Of a stretch of DNA of 64,000 nt, positions 31,469 to 40,554 are shown one piece after another. Origin of the DNA: Nitrospiraceae bacterium (GTDB lineage: Bacteria > Nitrospirota > Nitrospiria > Nitrospirales > Nitrospiraceae); assembly GCA_035623075.1 (NCBI GenBank), contig DASPUC010000043.1, positions 21,960 through 85,959 of the forward strand, written 5' to 3'. The notes beneath the pieces were generated by a model that ran no database searches, had not been told where the DNA came from, and saw only the letters and a list, made by a program, of their open reading frames with translations. The position numbers were made by a program, and so were the translations under genes. Every line of letters starts with the position of its first letter. Position 1 is the first letter of the stretch.

Positions 31469-31879
31469 TCAGAATTCATCAAGTGATTGATCCCGAAGAA
31501 CGTTGAGAGCCTTCTCTATATTCGAAACGGTGAGGACGACGATCGCTCGTTTGCCTTCGCGCGAGGGGGTGCAGTAGCCACATTTGATATTTATCCGCGC
31601 CTTGGTTAAGAGATCCGCCACCTCCTTCAAGGCTCCCGGCTTATTTTCTAAACTCAGAAGCAGGGCCGTTTCCTCGGAAAACCTGATCTTTGCGGCTTTT
31701 AGTGCAGCTCTGGCTCCATCCAGATCTGCTACAAGGAATCGTAGCTTTCCCGTGCCAGTAACTTCAGGCGCAGAAAATGCCTTGATATTTACCCCTGCTT
31801 CACCCAAGACGGACGCCACTTGAGCAATGACGCCAGGTTTGCTTTGTTCACTAATTAAGAGTTGCGTCGTCGTTGGCAT
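31469..31879 (-). CDS. Tandem ACT-domain protein
   Basis: 136 residues from ATG 31879 (a GTG three codons upstream is an alternative; GGAG lies ~8 nt before the ATG). Two ACT-like halves are visible: LISEQSKPGVIAQVASVLGEAGVNIKAF and LSLENKPGALKEVADLLTKARINIKCGY. Such stand-alone double-ACT proteins bind amino acids or other small ligands and act as sensors. The target is not predictable. Its stop is 2 nt before rlpA. Confidence 0.85.
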   Translation of the reverse strand: MPTTTQLLISEQSKPGVIAQVASVLGEAGVNIKAFSAPEVTGTGKLRFLVADLDGARAALKAAKIRFSEETALLLSLENKPGALKEVADLLTKARINIKCGYCTPSREGKRAIVVLTVSNIEKALNVLRDQSLDEF

Positions 31880-32016
31880 CGACAGCACTCCAAATTGCGA
31901 CGGTCCATCACGTACAAAACTCGGCGACTCCTTGTCAGTATCAGTCCGGAACCTTTATCGACTACGAGCAGAATCTTCAACGACAATTGGGGGCTGCACC
32001 GACCAATTTAAACCTC

Positions 32017-32424
32017 TTATAACACATGACAGGCATCGTTGAGAAACGAGTACTCATAGATGCACGTGAATGACACCTCAGCTTCCTGGGCAATTTTCTG
32101 GGCCAGTTCTTTCTCCCCACGGGGCACTAAGAGGTAAATTGGTACCCCTCGGATTATCGCTTTGCGCCAGCGGGTCTTGGTTTCAAGACTCACAAGTGTT
32201 TCCGCCGTTTCGACTTCAGCCATCCATTCCATACTATTTCCGCCAGAGGTCACATACCAACCGACGATGTCGCACTGTTGATTCGAATCGGCCCATGGAT
32301 TCTGTTCGAGACTTGTCTTAATGGTGACCCGACAATGAAAGGCTTGGGCCCATCGTTGAGCCACCAGACTGACTACCTGATCGTGGACCGTTTCGATACC
32401 CTGTTCCCGTATTGTGGTGCTCAT
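32017..32424 (-). CDS. Hypothetical protein, possible PD-(D/E)XK-like fold
   Basis: 135 residues, no signal peptide. The middle contains DIVGWYVTSG followed ~16 residues later by WMAEVETAETL, giving the spacing D-x(n)-ExE reminiscent of PD-(D/E)XK nuclease-like folds (hydrophobic strand ending in acid, then acid-x-acid). The lysine of the classic motif is not clear, so an inactive or unrelated fold is possible. N-terminal half is helical and rich in Gln/Ala. Not recognised as a named family. Confidence 0.65.
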   Translation of the reverse strand: MSTTIREQGIETVHDQVVSLVAQRWAQAFHCRVTIKTSLEQNPWADSNQQCDIVGWYVTSGGNSMEWMAEVETAETLVSLETKTRWRKAIIRGVPIYLLVPRGEKELAQKIAQEAEVSFTCIYEYSFLNDACHVL

Positions 32425-32570
32425 AGATAGCCTCTTAGCCAGACCAGACTCAGTGGATCCGCACTTCCAAGGACTCCGGTCTTTCTACGAATTGGATATG
32501 GGATATACCAATCTTCCTGTTCTATCTGACACTTGGGCTCGGACGAACTGGTTCCTTTAAAGGGACGGTC

Positions 32571-35500
32571 TTAAGAGCATCCACTTGTGGCACCACAGGT
32601 ATCGCACTTGAGACAAGTCCCATTCCGCACCATCGTAAACTGCTTACACTCTGTGCAAGGATCCCCTTCATAGCCTTTTTGACGAGCAATCTGTACTGCT
32701 GTGAGCGTCACCGTTTCCCGCTTGATTTCGACCTTGTGCGCAACATTCCCGTTCCCGTGTCCATGGCCATTGCCCTGGTGTCGTGAGGTCACGTTCTGTC
32801 TGGACGGGAACAGATCGGTGCTGATTGAGGCCGATGCCAGGGTTTCCGGAGTTGCTTCCTCCTCCATGCATTCCGGATCTTGCTCATCCTTCTTCATCGA
32901 ATCCATCCGCAGATCTTCCTCCTGGACCTGCGCCAGATCGAACCGATCAAGATAGGTTACGGCCAGTTCGCGGAAAATATAGTCAATGATCGAAGTCGAC
33001 ATCTTGATCCGATCGTTGAGTTTCACCGGTCCGTTAGGCTCAAATCGGGTGAATACGAAGGCTTCAACAAACTCCTCCAACGGCACTCCGTGTTGAAGAC
33101 CAAGGGAAATCGCGATGGCAAAGCAGTTCATCAGACTGCGGAAGGCGGCGCCTTCCTTATGCATGTCTAAAAAGATTTCGCCCACTGTTCCGTCTTCATA
33201 TTCACCGGTACGGAGGTAGAGTTTATGTCCACCAATGACCGCCTTTTGTGTATAGCCATTCCGGCGTGTTGGAAGCGGCCGACGCTTGGCCAAGTATCGA
33301 ACCAGAACCCGCTCCGTGATCTTTTCCACCGCTGCAAGGACTTCGGGAGCAGCTTCCGCTGTCTTTCCGCCGTCCGTTGATGCGGAGAGGGGTTGACTCA
33401 ACTTCGACCCGTCGCGATACAACGCAACCGCTTTCACCATGGATTTCCAGGCAAAGAGGTACGCCGATTTAACATCCTCCAGCGTCGCATCAGCAGGCAT
33501 ATTGATGGTCTTGCTGATCGCGCCGCTGATGAACGGCTGAGCGGCAGCCATCATTCGGATATGGGCGTCGACAGGAATGTATCGTTGGCCGATGCGGCCG
33601 CAGCGATTCGCACAATCAAAAACGGGCAGATGCTCGGCCTTGAGATGCGGGGCACCTTCGACCGTCATCGTTCCGCAACAGTAGTCGTTCGCCGCCGCAA
33701 TTTCTTCTTGCGTGAATCCCAGCGTCTTCAGCATATTGAAGTTGGATTCATTCAGCTGCGCATCCGTGAGCCCGAGCTTCCCTCGGCAGAACTCCTCACC
33801 CAGCGTGTACTTATTGAACGTAAATTGAACTTCGAAGGCTTGTGCCAGCCCGCTCTCCATTCTGGCCAGAGCAGCATCATCAAATCCCTTTTGTCGTAAC
33901 GTCTCGTGGTTGATGAACGGCGCACCTTGAAGGGTCTGGCGTCCCACGCAGTAGTTCACGATCTCGCGGATCTGAGATTCGTCATAACCCAACGATGCCA
34001 GCGCCGGCGGTAAGCTTTGGTTGATAATCTTAAAGTAGCCACCGCCCGCCAACTTTTTGAATTTCACCAGTGCAAAATCCGGTTCGATACCGGTGGTATC
34101 ACAGTCCATGACCAACCCGATCGTGCCAGTGGGAGCGATGACCGAGACTTGCGCGTTTCGAAACCCATAAGCAGTACCAAGCTCCAGAGCGCGGTCCCAT
34201 GCGCGCCTCGCAGCAATCAGCAGTTCCGGCGGACAATGTTCCGCATGAATACCCATTGGCTTGATCGTCAGGTTTTCGTATTCCTCATCAGGAGCGTTAT
34301 AGGCTGCTCGACGATGGTTGCGGATCACCCGGAGCATGGCATCGCGATTTTTCGCATAGCCGGGAAACGGCCAGAGCTCAGCCGCCATTTCAGCCGATGC
34401 CGCATACGATTCACCAGTCATGATGGCAGACAAGGCCCCGCAGATCGCTAACGCTTTAGGAGAATCGTAGGGAATTCCCTGCCGCATCAGAACCGTGCCC
34501 AAATTGGCGTACCCAAGACCGAGCGTTCGGAAGTGGTAGCTTTTTTCCGCAATCGAGCGGCTGGGGAACGAGGCCATCAACACGCTGATTTCCAACACAA
34601 TCGTCCAGAGACGGACGGCGTGTCGGAAATTGTCCAATTCAAAACCACCATCAGAGGTAAAAAACTCTCCGAGATTCAGTGAAGCCAGATTGCACGCCGT
34701 ATCGTCGAGGAACATGTATTCCGAGCACGGATTCGACGCATTAATTCGGCCATCCTCCGGACAGGTATGCCATTCATTGATCGTACTGTCGTATTGGGTG
34801 CCGGGGTCCGCACAAATCCACGCAGCCCAGCCGATGCGATCCCACAAATCATGTGCCTTGACCGTTTTGGACACCTTCCCATCCGTTCGTCGCTTCAATT
34901 GCCAGTCACCATCAGAATCCAATGCAGCAAAAAACTCATTGGGAATGCGGACGCTGTTGTTCGAGTTTTGGCCTGAGACTGTCTGATAGGCCTTGCCATC
35001 CCAATTAGTGTCATATTCGTGAAATACAAAATGGGTGAATCCCTGTTGAGCATAGGCAAACATCCGCTGCACATAGGCCTCTGGAACCGCATCGCGTCTC
35101 GCTGCCGCTAGAGCTTCCTTCAGGATCGGGTTCTGCTTCGCGTTAATCTCAACCTTCATCTGCCCGGCACTATCGACCACGTGGCAGGCCTTGAGGACAG
35201 CATTCAGACGTTCCGCGCAGATCTTGGACCCTGTCACCATGGCTGCGACCTTTTGCTCTTCAATTACCTTCCAATCGATGAACTCCTCGATATCCGGGTG
35301 ATCGAGATCCAAACAGACCATCTTGGCAGCACGCCTGGTCGTTCCGCCTGACTTGATGGCGCCGGCCGCGCGGTCACCGATACGAAGGAACGACATCAAA
35401 CCAGATGAGCGACCTCCTCCAGACAACGACTCACCGTCCCCGCGCAGTTTCGAAAAATTTGTTCCAGTTCCGGATCCGTACTTGAACAAGCGTGCTTCCC

Positions 35501-36110
35501 GCACCCAGAGGTCCATGATTCCATTTTCGTTGACGAGATCGTCTTCGATCGACTGAATGAAGCAGGCGTGTGGCTGCGGATGTTCGAACGCGTTGGTGGC
35601 CTTCACGACCTCGCGAGTTTTCGGGTCTACATAATAATGTCCCTGCGCTGGTCCATTGAGCCCGTATACATAGTGGAGACCTGTGTTGAACCATTGGGGC
35701 GAGTTCGGCGCGGCCATTTGATGTGCCAGCATGTAACAGAGTTCGTCATGAAAGGCGTCGCTGTCTTCCGGGGTCTTGAAATACCCGTAGGCCTTTCCCC
35801 AGTGAGTCCAACAGCCTGCCAATCGCTCGAACACCTGTCGCGCATCGCGCTCGCCTCCTAAAACCGGCTTGCCGTCATGTTCGAGAATCGGGCCGCCGTC
35901 TTCACCACGGAGCGGAACGCCAGCTTTCCGAAAGTACTTTTGCGCAAGAATGTCGATGGCCAACTGAGACCAGGGTTCCGGAATATCGATCTGATCGAGC
36001 TTGAAGACAGTCGAGCCGTCGGGATTCCGAATCTCCGAGGAACGTTTCACGAACGCCAGGCCTTCATAGGGGCTTTGTCCGCGACGCGTAAATCGTCGTT
36101 CTATTCTCAC
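32571..36110 (-). CDS. nrdJ: Adenosylcobalamin-dependent ribonucleotide reductase (class II)
   Basis: 1179 residues, the long NrdJ type. The [21 protein letters not shown] segment holds the conserved Asn/Cys/Glu of the active site; allosteric and finger-loop regions follow. Near the C-terminus comes the TSCPD domain ([17 protein letters not shown]) and a zinc-binding tail (PCTECKQ... [13 protein letters not shown]). It reduces ribonucleoside triphosphates or diphosphates to deoxyribonucleotides using B12, with or without oxygen. Controlled by the upstream NrdR-like boxes and possibly DnaA (see entries at 36251-36387). No accessory small subunit gene is visible, as expected for class II. Confidence 0.97.
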   Translation of the reverse strand: MRIERRFTRRGQSPYEGLAFVKRSSEIRNPDGSTVFKLDQIDIPEPWSQLAIDILAQKYFRKAGVPLRGEDGGPILEHDGKPVLGGERDARQVFERLAGCWTHWGKAYGYFKTPEDSDAFHDELCYMLAHQMAAPNSPQWFNTGLHYVYGLNGPAQGHYYVDPKTREVVKATNAFEHPQPHACFIQSIEDDLVNENGIMDLWVREARLFKYGSGTGTNFSKLRGDGESLSGGGRSSGLMSFLRIGDRAAGAIKSGGTTRRAAKMVCLDLDHPDIEEFIDWKVIEEQKVAAMVTGSKICAERLNAVLKACHVVDSAGQMKVEINAKQNPILKEALAAARRDAVPEAYVQRMFAYAQQGFTHFVFHEYDTNWDGKAYQTVSGQNSNNSVRIPNEFFAALDSDGDWQLKRRTDGKVSKTVKAHDLWDRIGWAAWICADPGTQYDSTINEWHTCPEDGRINASNPCSEYMFLDDTACNLASLNLGEFFTSDGGFELDNFRHAVRLWTIVLEISVLMASFPSRSIAEKSYHFRTLGLGYANLGTVLMRQGIPYDSPKALAICGALSAIMTGESYAASAEMAAELWPFPGYAKNRDAMLRVIRNHRRAAYNAPDEEYENLTIKPMGIHAEHCPPELLIAARRAWDRALELGTAYGFRNAQVSVIAPTGTIGLVMDCDTTGIEPDFALVKFKKLAGGGYFKIINQSLPPALASLGYDESQIREIVNYCVGRQTLQGAPFINHETLRQKGFDDAALARMESGLAQAFEVQFTFNKYTLGEEFCRGKLGLTDAQLNESNFNMLKTLGFTQEEIAAANDYCCGTMTVEGAPHLKAEHLPVFDCANRCGRIGQRYIPVDAHIRMMAAAQPFISGAISKTINMPADATLEDVKSAYLFAWKSMVKAVALYRDGSKLSQPLSASTDGGKTAEAAPEVLAAVEKITERVLVRYLAKRRPLPTRRNGYTQKAVIGGHKLYLRTGEYEDGTVGEIFLDMHKEGAAFRSLMNCFAIAISLGLQHGVPLEEFVEAFVFTRFEPNGPVKLNDRIKMSTSIIDYIFRELAVTYLDRFDLAQVQEEDLRMDSMKKDEQDPECMEEEATPETLASASISTDLFPSRQNVTSRHQGNGHGHGNGNVAHKVEIKRETVTLTAVQIARQKGYEGDPCTECKQFTMVRNGTCLKCDTCGATSGCS

Positions 36111-36250
36111 GATCGACCCTCCTCAAGCAGTATGGTTGACTGGCCTATTGCGCCCTGTGGGACTGAAAGCTGAATAGAGCACTGTTTCAATCAAGTAGTC
36201 TCTTTCGCCATGAGATGTTTCGTGACCTGAACCAAAGCCCGGTAGCGGAG

Positions 36251-36266
36251 TAGCTACATATAGCTA
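36251..36266 (-). promoter_or_regulatory. Putative NrdR box 1 (overlaps -10)
   Basis: TAGCTACATATAGCTA, with the core CTAcATATAG of the NrdR palindrome (consensus ACACWATATATWGTGT); about 9 of 16 positions match. Its centre lies 32 bp from that of the second box. Confidence 0.55.
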
Positions 36267-36283
36267 TTGGAATTAATTGTCAA
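36255..36283 (-). promoter_or_regulatory. Putative sigma-70 promoter of nrdJ
   Basis: On the minus strand TTGACA (complement of 36278-36283) is followed after 17 nt by TATGTA (complement of 36255-36260). The -35 is a perfect match; the -10 is weak. It would start transcription about 140 nt upstream of the nrdJ ATG. Confidence 0.55.
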
Positions 36284-36298
36284 CACTAAATATTGTGG
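36283..36298 (-). promoter_or_regulatory. Putative NrdR box 2 (upstream edge of -35)
   Basis: ACACTAAATATTGTGG, a near-perfect NrdR box. It abuts the -35 of the predicted promoter, while box 1 covers the -10, the usual arrangement for repression by the ATP/dATP-sensing NrdR. Confidence 0.75.
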
Positions 36299-36324
36299 GT
36301 TCTCTGTGGAAAGAGAGGAAAAGC

Positions 36325-36333
36325 TGTGGATAA
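36325..36333 (-). promoter_or_regulatory. DnaA box (TTATCCACA consensus, minus strand)
   Basis: TGTGGATAA on the plus strand, the exact reverse complement of the high-affinity DnaA box TTATCCACA. Together with the second, oppositely oriented copy 54 bp away it forms an inverted pair upstream of nrdJ. Confidence 0.6.
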
Positions 36334-36378
36334 CTATAATGCCGGACACAACGCCGTTCGACACGAATTTTGCTCTAC

Positions 36379-36387
36379 TTATCCACA
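36379..36387 (+). promoter_or_regulatory. DnaA box (TTATCCACA)
   Basis: Perfect TTATCCACA. E. coli nrdAB is also regulated by DnaA and NrdR from sites upstream of the promoter, so a similar scheme is plausible here. Confidence 0.6.
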
Positions 36388-36448
36388 AATTCGCGACTGG
36401 CTTGGAACTGTTTTTTCCGGATAGATGATCTGTATGCTGATGGTGATG

Positions 36449-36820
36449 TCAAAAAGTCAGGCGCCCAAGTCTTAACACCGCCTCGTCGACACCCTTGAGT
36501 GGAATAAAGTGCCCGCCGATACCAAGCACAACAATGTGAACATCCAGGACCTTGGTTTCAAAACGACAGAGCAACCCCCAATTTCTGCGAACTGTGTTCG
36601 GCCGTACCACTCCTTGGATAAGTTCCTGCCCATGGGTTCGAAAAATGTTCTGTATGACGGTTCGTTCTCTTTCTGGCGTCGAGGAATCCATCCGCTCGAT
36701 TGCCTGACTCAATTCTGATTGAACAAAAGAAAGATATTGTTCCGTGGTCGGATTAGTCAGCGCAAGAACGACCGCCGCTGAAAGCCCGATGACAAGACAC
36801 AGTAATTGCAGAAGATTCAT
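36449..36820 (-). CDS. DUF4359-like small envelope protein
   Basis: 123 residues from ATG 36820 (ribosome binding site AGGAGACAGGGGG); reading from 36856 adds Gly-rich sequence without homology. An N-terminal membrane helix (LLCLVIGLSAAVVLALT) leads into NPTTEQYLSFVQSELSQ, the hallmark of DUF4359 proteins, and the rest is a small alpha/beta domain. Probably anchored in the inner membrane; function unknown. Divergent to the next plus-strand gene. Confidence 0.7.
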   Translation of the reverse strand: MNLLQLLCLVIGLSAAVVLALTNPTTEQYLSFVQSELSQAIERMDSSTPERERTVIQNIFRTHGQELIQGVVRPNTVRRNWGLLCRFETKVLDVHIVVLGIGGHFIPLKGVDEAVLRLGRLTF

Positions 36821-36895
36821 CCCCCTGTCTCCTAACGTACCCCTGCCTCCCCCCAAATGCTCCTCTGTGCTGACTCCTCGTCAGTCCACTCTGTT

Positions 36896-36911
36896 TGACA
36901 AAGTATTGTCA
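36896..36911. promoter_or_regulatory. 16-bp palindrome in divergent promoter region
   Basis: TGACAAAGTATTGTCA: a 6-bp inverted repeat (TGACAA / TTGTCA) with a 4-bp centre, overlapping a TTGACA that could be the -35 of the plus-strand membrane-protein gene at 36984. A dimeric regulator could bind here. Confidence 0.45.
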
Positions 36912-36983
36912 CATGATTAGCCTACCGCGCAACAAGGCGTCCCGTAATATGTCTGCCGTATTACCCTGAGCAGGAGGATAGCT

Positions 36984-37280
36984 ATGTTCGTATGGAGCAA
37001 GCGTCTCGTTATGACACTCTTAGGACTTTTTGTGCTCTTCCTGGGAATATTCCTCGTGCATGGTGCCCCAGACACGGCCAGCGGCCTCAAAATTCACACG
37101 ACGCGATGGATGGCACTCAATTACGCGGGGTTGGTGATCTGGGTGTTTGTGTGGATGATTGACCAAGCACGCATGCGAGCGCAGAACTTCTGGGTCTGGC
37201 TCGTCCCCTTCCTCCTGGCCCCTCTACCTACATTAATGCTGTTCGTTCTCTATCTCCAGCGTAGACTGAAGCCGTCATAA
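36984..37280 (+). CDS. Small membrane protein, three predicted helices
   Basis: 98 residues with a clear AGGAGG ribosome binding site 7 nt before the ATG. Three hydrophobic segments: VMTLLGLFVLFLGIFLV (residues ~9-25), YAGLVIWVFVWMI (~47-59) and FWVWLVPFLLAPLPTLMLFV (~69-88). The basic C-terminus (LQRRLKPS) should face the cytoplasm. Not recognised as a named family. Confidence 0.75.
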   Translation: MFVWSKRLVMTLLGLFVLFLGIFLVHGAPDTASGLKIHTTRWMALNYAGLVIWVFVWMIDQARMRAQNFWVWLVPFLLAPLPTLMLFVLYLQRRLKPS

Positions 37281-37286
37281 ACCGCC

Positions 37287-38546
37287 TCACGTCGGAGACT
37301 GATCCGCATCCTGTAGTTCACGAGAAGACTGAAGTCTCACTCTAAGGATCCACACCAGCCATACACCAGGCAATGCAATCAGAAACGACAGGAAGAAGAA
37401 TTGAATCCAACCGACCATCGCAACCAATTCTGCCGATGGACGTCCGGAAAAGACCCGTCCAAATGCTTCCAAGGAAGAGAGCAGAGCAAACTGTGTAGCG
37501 GTGTAACGATGGTCGCAGAGCGACATGATCAGCGCGACAAACGCGGCGGTCCCCATGCCTCCGGTCAGATTCTCGACGACAACCGAAGTCACGAGGACTA
37601 CATGGCTCTTTCCTATCCATGCGAGCCACATAAAGCCCAAGTTCGAAATGGCCTGGAGCAGGCCAAAGACCAGAAGTGACCAAACCAGCCCCAATCTCGC
37701 CATCGCGATGCCTCCTGCCAACGCACCTATCAACGTGGCCGCGACGCCAAGCCCTTTCACATACCCCACCTCGCTGATCGAAAATCCGATGCCTCCAATG
37801 AGAAAAGCCGTCTGAAGAGACGCGGCAAGGGCATCGCCGATCTTATACAGCACAATAAGCGCGAGGAACCCCCAGACGGATGAACGGGCGAAGAGTTCTT
37901 TCAACGGACCACCGATTGCCTCTCCGAGTGTGGCTGGAGCCCCGCGAGTTTCTGACGGCTCTGGGCTGACGAGGATCGTTGCAACTCCGGTAGCCATCAC
38001 GGCAGCGAGCACGAGATAGGTGGTCTGCCAGCCAAGGTGATCGGCGAGTACTAATGCACCGGCGCTGGCAACCAATAGCGCAAAGCGATATCCATTCACC
38101 CACACAGCAGCCCCGAAACCTCGCTCATTAGGCCGAAGTACATCGGTCCGGTATGCGTCGAATACGATATCAAGCGAGGCGGAAAGAAATGCCACGAGCA
38201 CAGCAAAGACCCCCAAGAATTCTGGGCGATCACGGGGATCAATCAGTGCCATGAAGGCAAGACCAACGGCCACACCTAGCTGCGTGACCAACATCCATCC
38301 GCGCCGCCGACCCAACCAAGGTAGCGTGACTCGATCCATCAGCGGGGCCCAAAGGAATTTGATCGTGTATGGGAGACCAACGAGAGTAAAAATCCCGATG
38401 GTCTTCAGGTCAACACCGACGACCGTCAACCAGGCCTGGAGTGTACCGGCTGTCAGTGCCAATGGCAGGCCGGAAGCAAAGCCAAGAGGCAACATGATCT
38501 CGATGCGACGGTTCGCAAGAATCTGAAGAAGAGAACCTACGCTCAT
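37287..38546 (-). CDS. ampG: AmpG-like muropeptide permease (MFS)
   Basis: 419 residues, about 12 membrane helices of the major facilitator superfamily. AmpG signatures: ...LPLGFASGLPLALTAGTLQAWL near the N-terminus, LPYTIKFLWAPLMDRV, and the loop LPWLGRRRGW. AmpG imports anhydromuropeptides from the periplasm for peptidoglycan recycling. It stops 7 nt after the end of the convergent membrane-protein gene. Confidence 0.9.
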   Translation of the reverse strand: MSVGSLLQILANRRIEIMLPLGFASGLPLALTAGTLQAWLTVVGVDLKTIGIFTLVGLPYTIKFLWAPLMDRVTLPWLGRRRGWMLVTQLGVAVGLAFMALIDPRDRPEFLGVFAVLVAFLSASLDIVFDAYRTDVLRPNERGFGAAVWVNGYRFALLVASAGALVLADHLGWQTTYLVLAAVMATGVATILVSPEPSETRGAPATLGEAIGGPLKELFARSSVWGFLALIVLYKIGDALAASLQTAFLIGGIGFSISEVGYVKGLGVAATLIGALAGGIAMARLGLVWSLLVFGLLQAISNLGFMWLAWIGKSHVVLVTSVVVENLTGGMGTAAFVALIMSLCDHRYTATQFALLSSLEAFGRVFSGRPSAELVAMVGWIQFFFLSFLIALPGVWLVWILRVRLQSSRELQDADQSPT

Positions 38547-38679
38547 CGATTCTACCCAGAGTGAATACGGCTCCAGCCTACCATTAGGGAAGAATCCGTC
38601 ATCAGAACTTTCTGGAATTTTGAAGGGGGAAGCCAGAACCCGAGCGGGCGATTGGATTTAGACAGAGTCGTCTACAACC

Positions 38680-39090
38680 TCAACAGGACTGACCATTAAA
38701 AGTGCACGGCTTATAGCGTAAGACGTCAAATTCGACGTTCTCTTGATAGATCCGTTCGTTGCCGTTGACGCCGTCCTGTTCCGGATCATTCCACATGGTG
38801 TGGTTCCACCAATAGAAGAGAGGATGGGCCTCTGTCTGGTAGACCGGATTCCCGAAATTGCTGCGCGCGTACTCTTGCACCATCCGCCCCGTTACGTAAT
38901 CGACTTGGCCGTTCCCCTGGAGTGAATAGAGCATGAGAAACAAGCGCGCTTCATGATCGTAGAGCTCGTCCACCCGCGTGTTCAGATCAGGTTCAACAGG
39001 AAGGATGTCTTTGGTCCACCCACCTGATGCAGGGAACAGGAAAAGTAGACTGAGGAAGAAGCTGACGCCAAACCGTTGCGGAGAATTCAT
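38680..39090 (-). CDS. Secreted hypothetical protein
   Basis: 136 residues. Signal peptide FFLSLLFLFPASGGWT, then a small domain rich in Asp/Glu/Tyr with two cysteines at the C-terminus (KPCTFNGQSC), likely a disulfide. Segments such as LYDHEARLFLMLYSLQGNGQVDYVTGR suggest a compact periplasmic or secreted domain. Family not recognised. Confidence 0.65.
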   Translation of the reverse strand: MNSPQRFGVSFFLSLLFLFPASGGWTKDILPVEPDLNTRVDELYDHEARLFLMLYSLQGNGQVDYVTGRMVQEYARSNFGNPVYQTEAHPLFYWWNHTMWNDPEQDGVNGNERIYQENVEFDVLRYKPCTFNGQSC

Positions 39091-39216
39091 GCTCGACGCA
39101 CCGTCCCGCTAAAGGCGACAACGGAGCGCATCGTATCACGAGACGACGATGTCTTCAACTATCGTACGCCTTGCCGCCGCCTGAAGAACCTCTCTATAAT
39201 GCCTCCCGGCCGACGT

Positions 39217-40554
39217 ATGAAACGAGCCTCTCTCCATACTCTCGGTTGCCGGTTGAATCAGGCCGAGACAACCGTTCTGGAATCGCGGCTTCGACGAGAC
39301 GGGTACCGTGTCGTCGAATTTGGTGAACCGACGGATTTGCTCGTGGTGAATACGTGCTCCGTAACGGAGGACGCGGAACGCACCTGTCGCTATGTTATTC
39401 GAAAGACGTTACGGCATTCTCCTGAAGCGTTCGTTGCCGTCACCGGTTGTTACGCCCAAACCGGGACACACAGGTTGCGCAATGTTCCCGGTATCGATCT
39501 CATCGTCGGCAATCAATTCAAGTGGGATCTACCCTCATTTCTTCCCACGCCCCAGGCATTGAAAAAACGCGCCCAGGCGGACGTGATCCATACCAAGACA
39601 ATCGATCGTGAGGACTTCGCCCTGCCCGAATACGGCGAACCAGACTCTACGAGAGCGTTCCTCAAGATCCAAGATGGTTGCAACGTCATGTGTAGCTTCT
39701 GTCTGATTCCGTTCGCACGAGGTCATGAGCGAAGCCGCTTCGTGGAGGACGTGATGCGAGAAGCATCAATCCTCGTTGAAGGCGGCTATCGAGAAGTGGT
39801 CCTTACAGGAGTGAATATCGGGCGCTATGGCCAGCGCGGCGTGGATCTTGTGGGATTGATCGAGCGACTTGAGACGATTGCGGGGCTTGAGCGAATCCGA
39901 ATCTCGTCGATCGAACCAACGACGATCACGGAGTCCCTTCTCGACAAAATGGCCGTGTCGTCAAAGCTCTGCCCTTATCTCCATGTCCCGCTGCAAAGTG
40001 GAGACGACGGGATTCTGCATGCCATGAATCGTCCGTACCGCGTGGCGGAGTTCATTGCGTTGATCGAACGGGCGGCTTCCTTGGTTCCCCGACTCGGATT
40101 GGGTACCGATATCATGGTAGGATTCCCGGGGGAAAGCGAGGCCGCCTTCACGAACACGCTCCGCGTGACCGACATCCTTCCTTTCTCCTACTTTCACATC
40201 TTTACCTATTCGCCGAGGCCGGGTACGGCCGCCTCGAAGCTATCTCACCGTGTGCCGGACCGAGTTAGCCGGGAAAGGGCGCGAAGAATGGCTGAGCTGT
40301 CACGACATAAACGGCTGACCTTCGCGGAACGACACATCGGTTGCACCCTGCCTGTACTGTTCGAATCAGGAAAGATAGATGGCCTCAGGATTGGAACGAC
40401 AGCCAATTTTTTAAAGGTGGCCGCGGCTTCAGAAATCGATCTTGCGAATCAGCTGAGGCTCGTGGTGATTACCGGAGCGTCAGATCGTTGGGCTGTCGGC
40501 CAATTGATGGAAGAACCTCGACACTCTCGAACGCTGTCTCTACCTATATTATGA
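39217..40554 (+). CDS. mtaB: tRNA t6A methylthiotransferase MtaB (radical SAM)
   Basis: 445 residues from ATG 39217 (KRASLHTLGCRLNQAE); another ATG at 39199 would add six residues. N-terminal UPF0004 domain binds a [4Fe-4S] with cysteines in LGCRLNQ, NTCSVTEDAE and GCYAQT. Radical SAM core CNVMCSFCLIP, and a C-terminal TRAM-like domain. MtaB adds the methylthio group to t6A37 of tRNA-Lys and others. The stop overlaps the miaB start by 4 nt (ATGA). Confidence 0.93.
   Translation: MKRASLHTLGCRLNQAETTVLESRLRRDGYRVVEFGEPTDLLVVNTCSVTEDAERTCRYVIRKTLRHSPEAFVAVTGCYAQTGTHRLRNVPGIDLIVGNQFKWDLPSFLPTPQALKKRAQADVIHTKTIDREDFALPEYGEPDSTRAFLKIQDGCNVMCSFCLIPFARGHERSRFVEDVMREASILVEGGYREVVLTGVNIGRYGQRGVDLVGLIERLETIAGLERIRISSIEPTTITESLLDKMAVSSKLCPYLHVPLQSGDDGILHAMNRPYRVAEFIALIERAASLVPRLGLGTDIMVGFPGESEAAFTNTLRVTDILPFSYFHIFTYSPRPGTAASKLSHRVPDRVSRERARRMAELSRHKRLTFAERHIGCTLPVLFESGKIDGLRIGTTANFLKVAAASEIDLANQLRLVVITGASDRWAVGQLMEEPRHSRTLSLPIL

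Noticed and set aside
36111..36300. Cobalamin riboswitch upstream of nrdJ
   Set aside because: No B12-box-like sequence or suitable fold was seen.
36301..36448. Replication origin at the two DnaA boxes
   Set aside because: Only two boxes and no AT-rich unwinding region, dnaA or dnaN nearby; regulation of nrdJ is the simpler reading.
40341..40550. Extended N-terminus of miaB
   Set aside because: The extra 70 residues lie inside mtaB in another frame; family homology begins at 40551.
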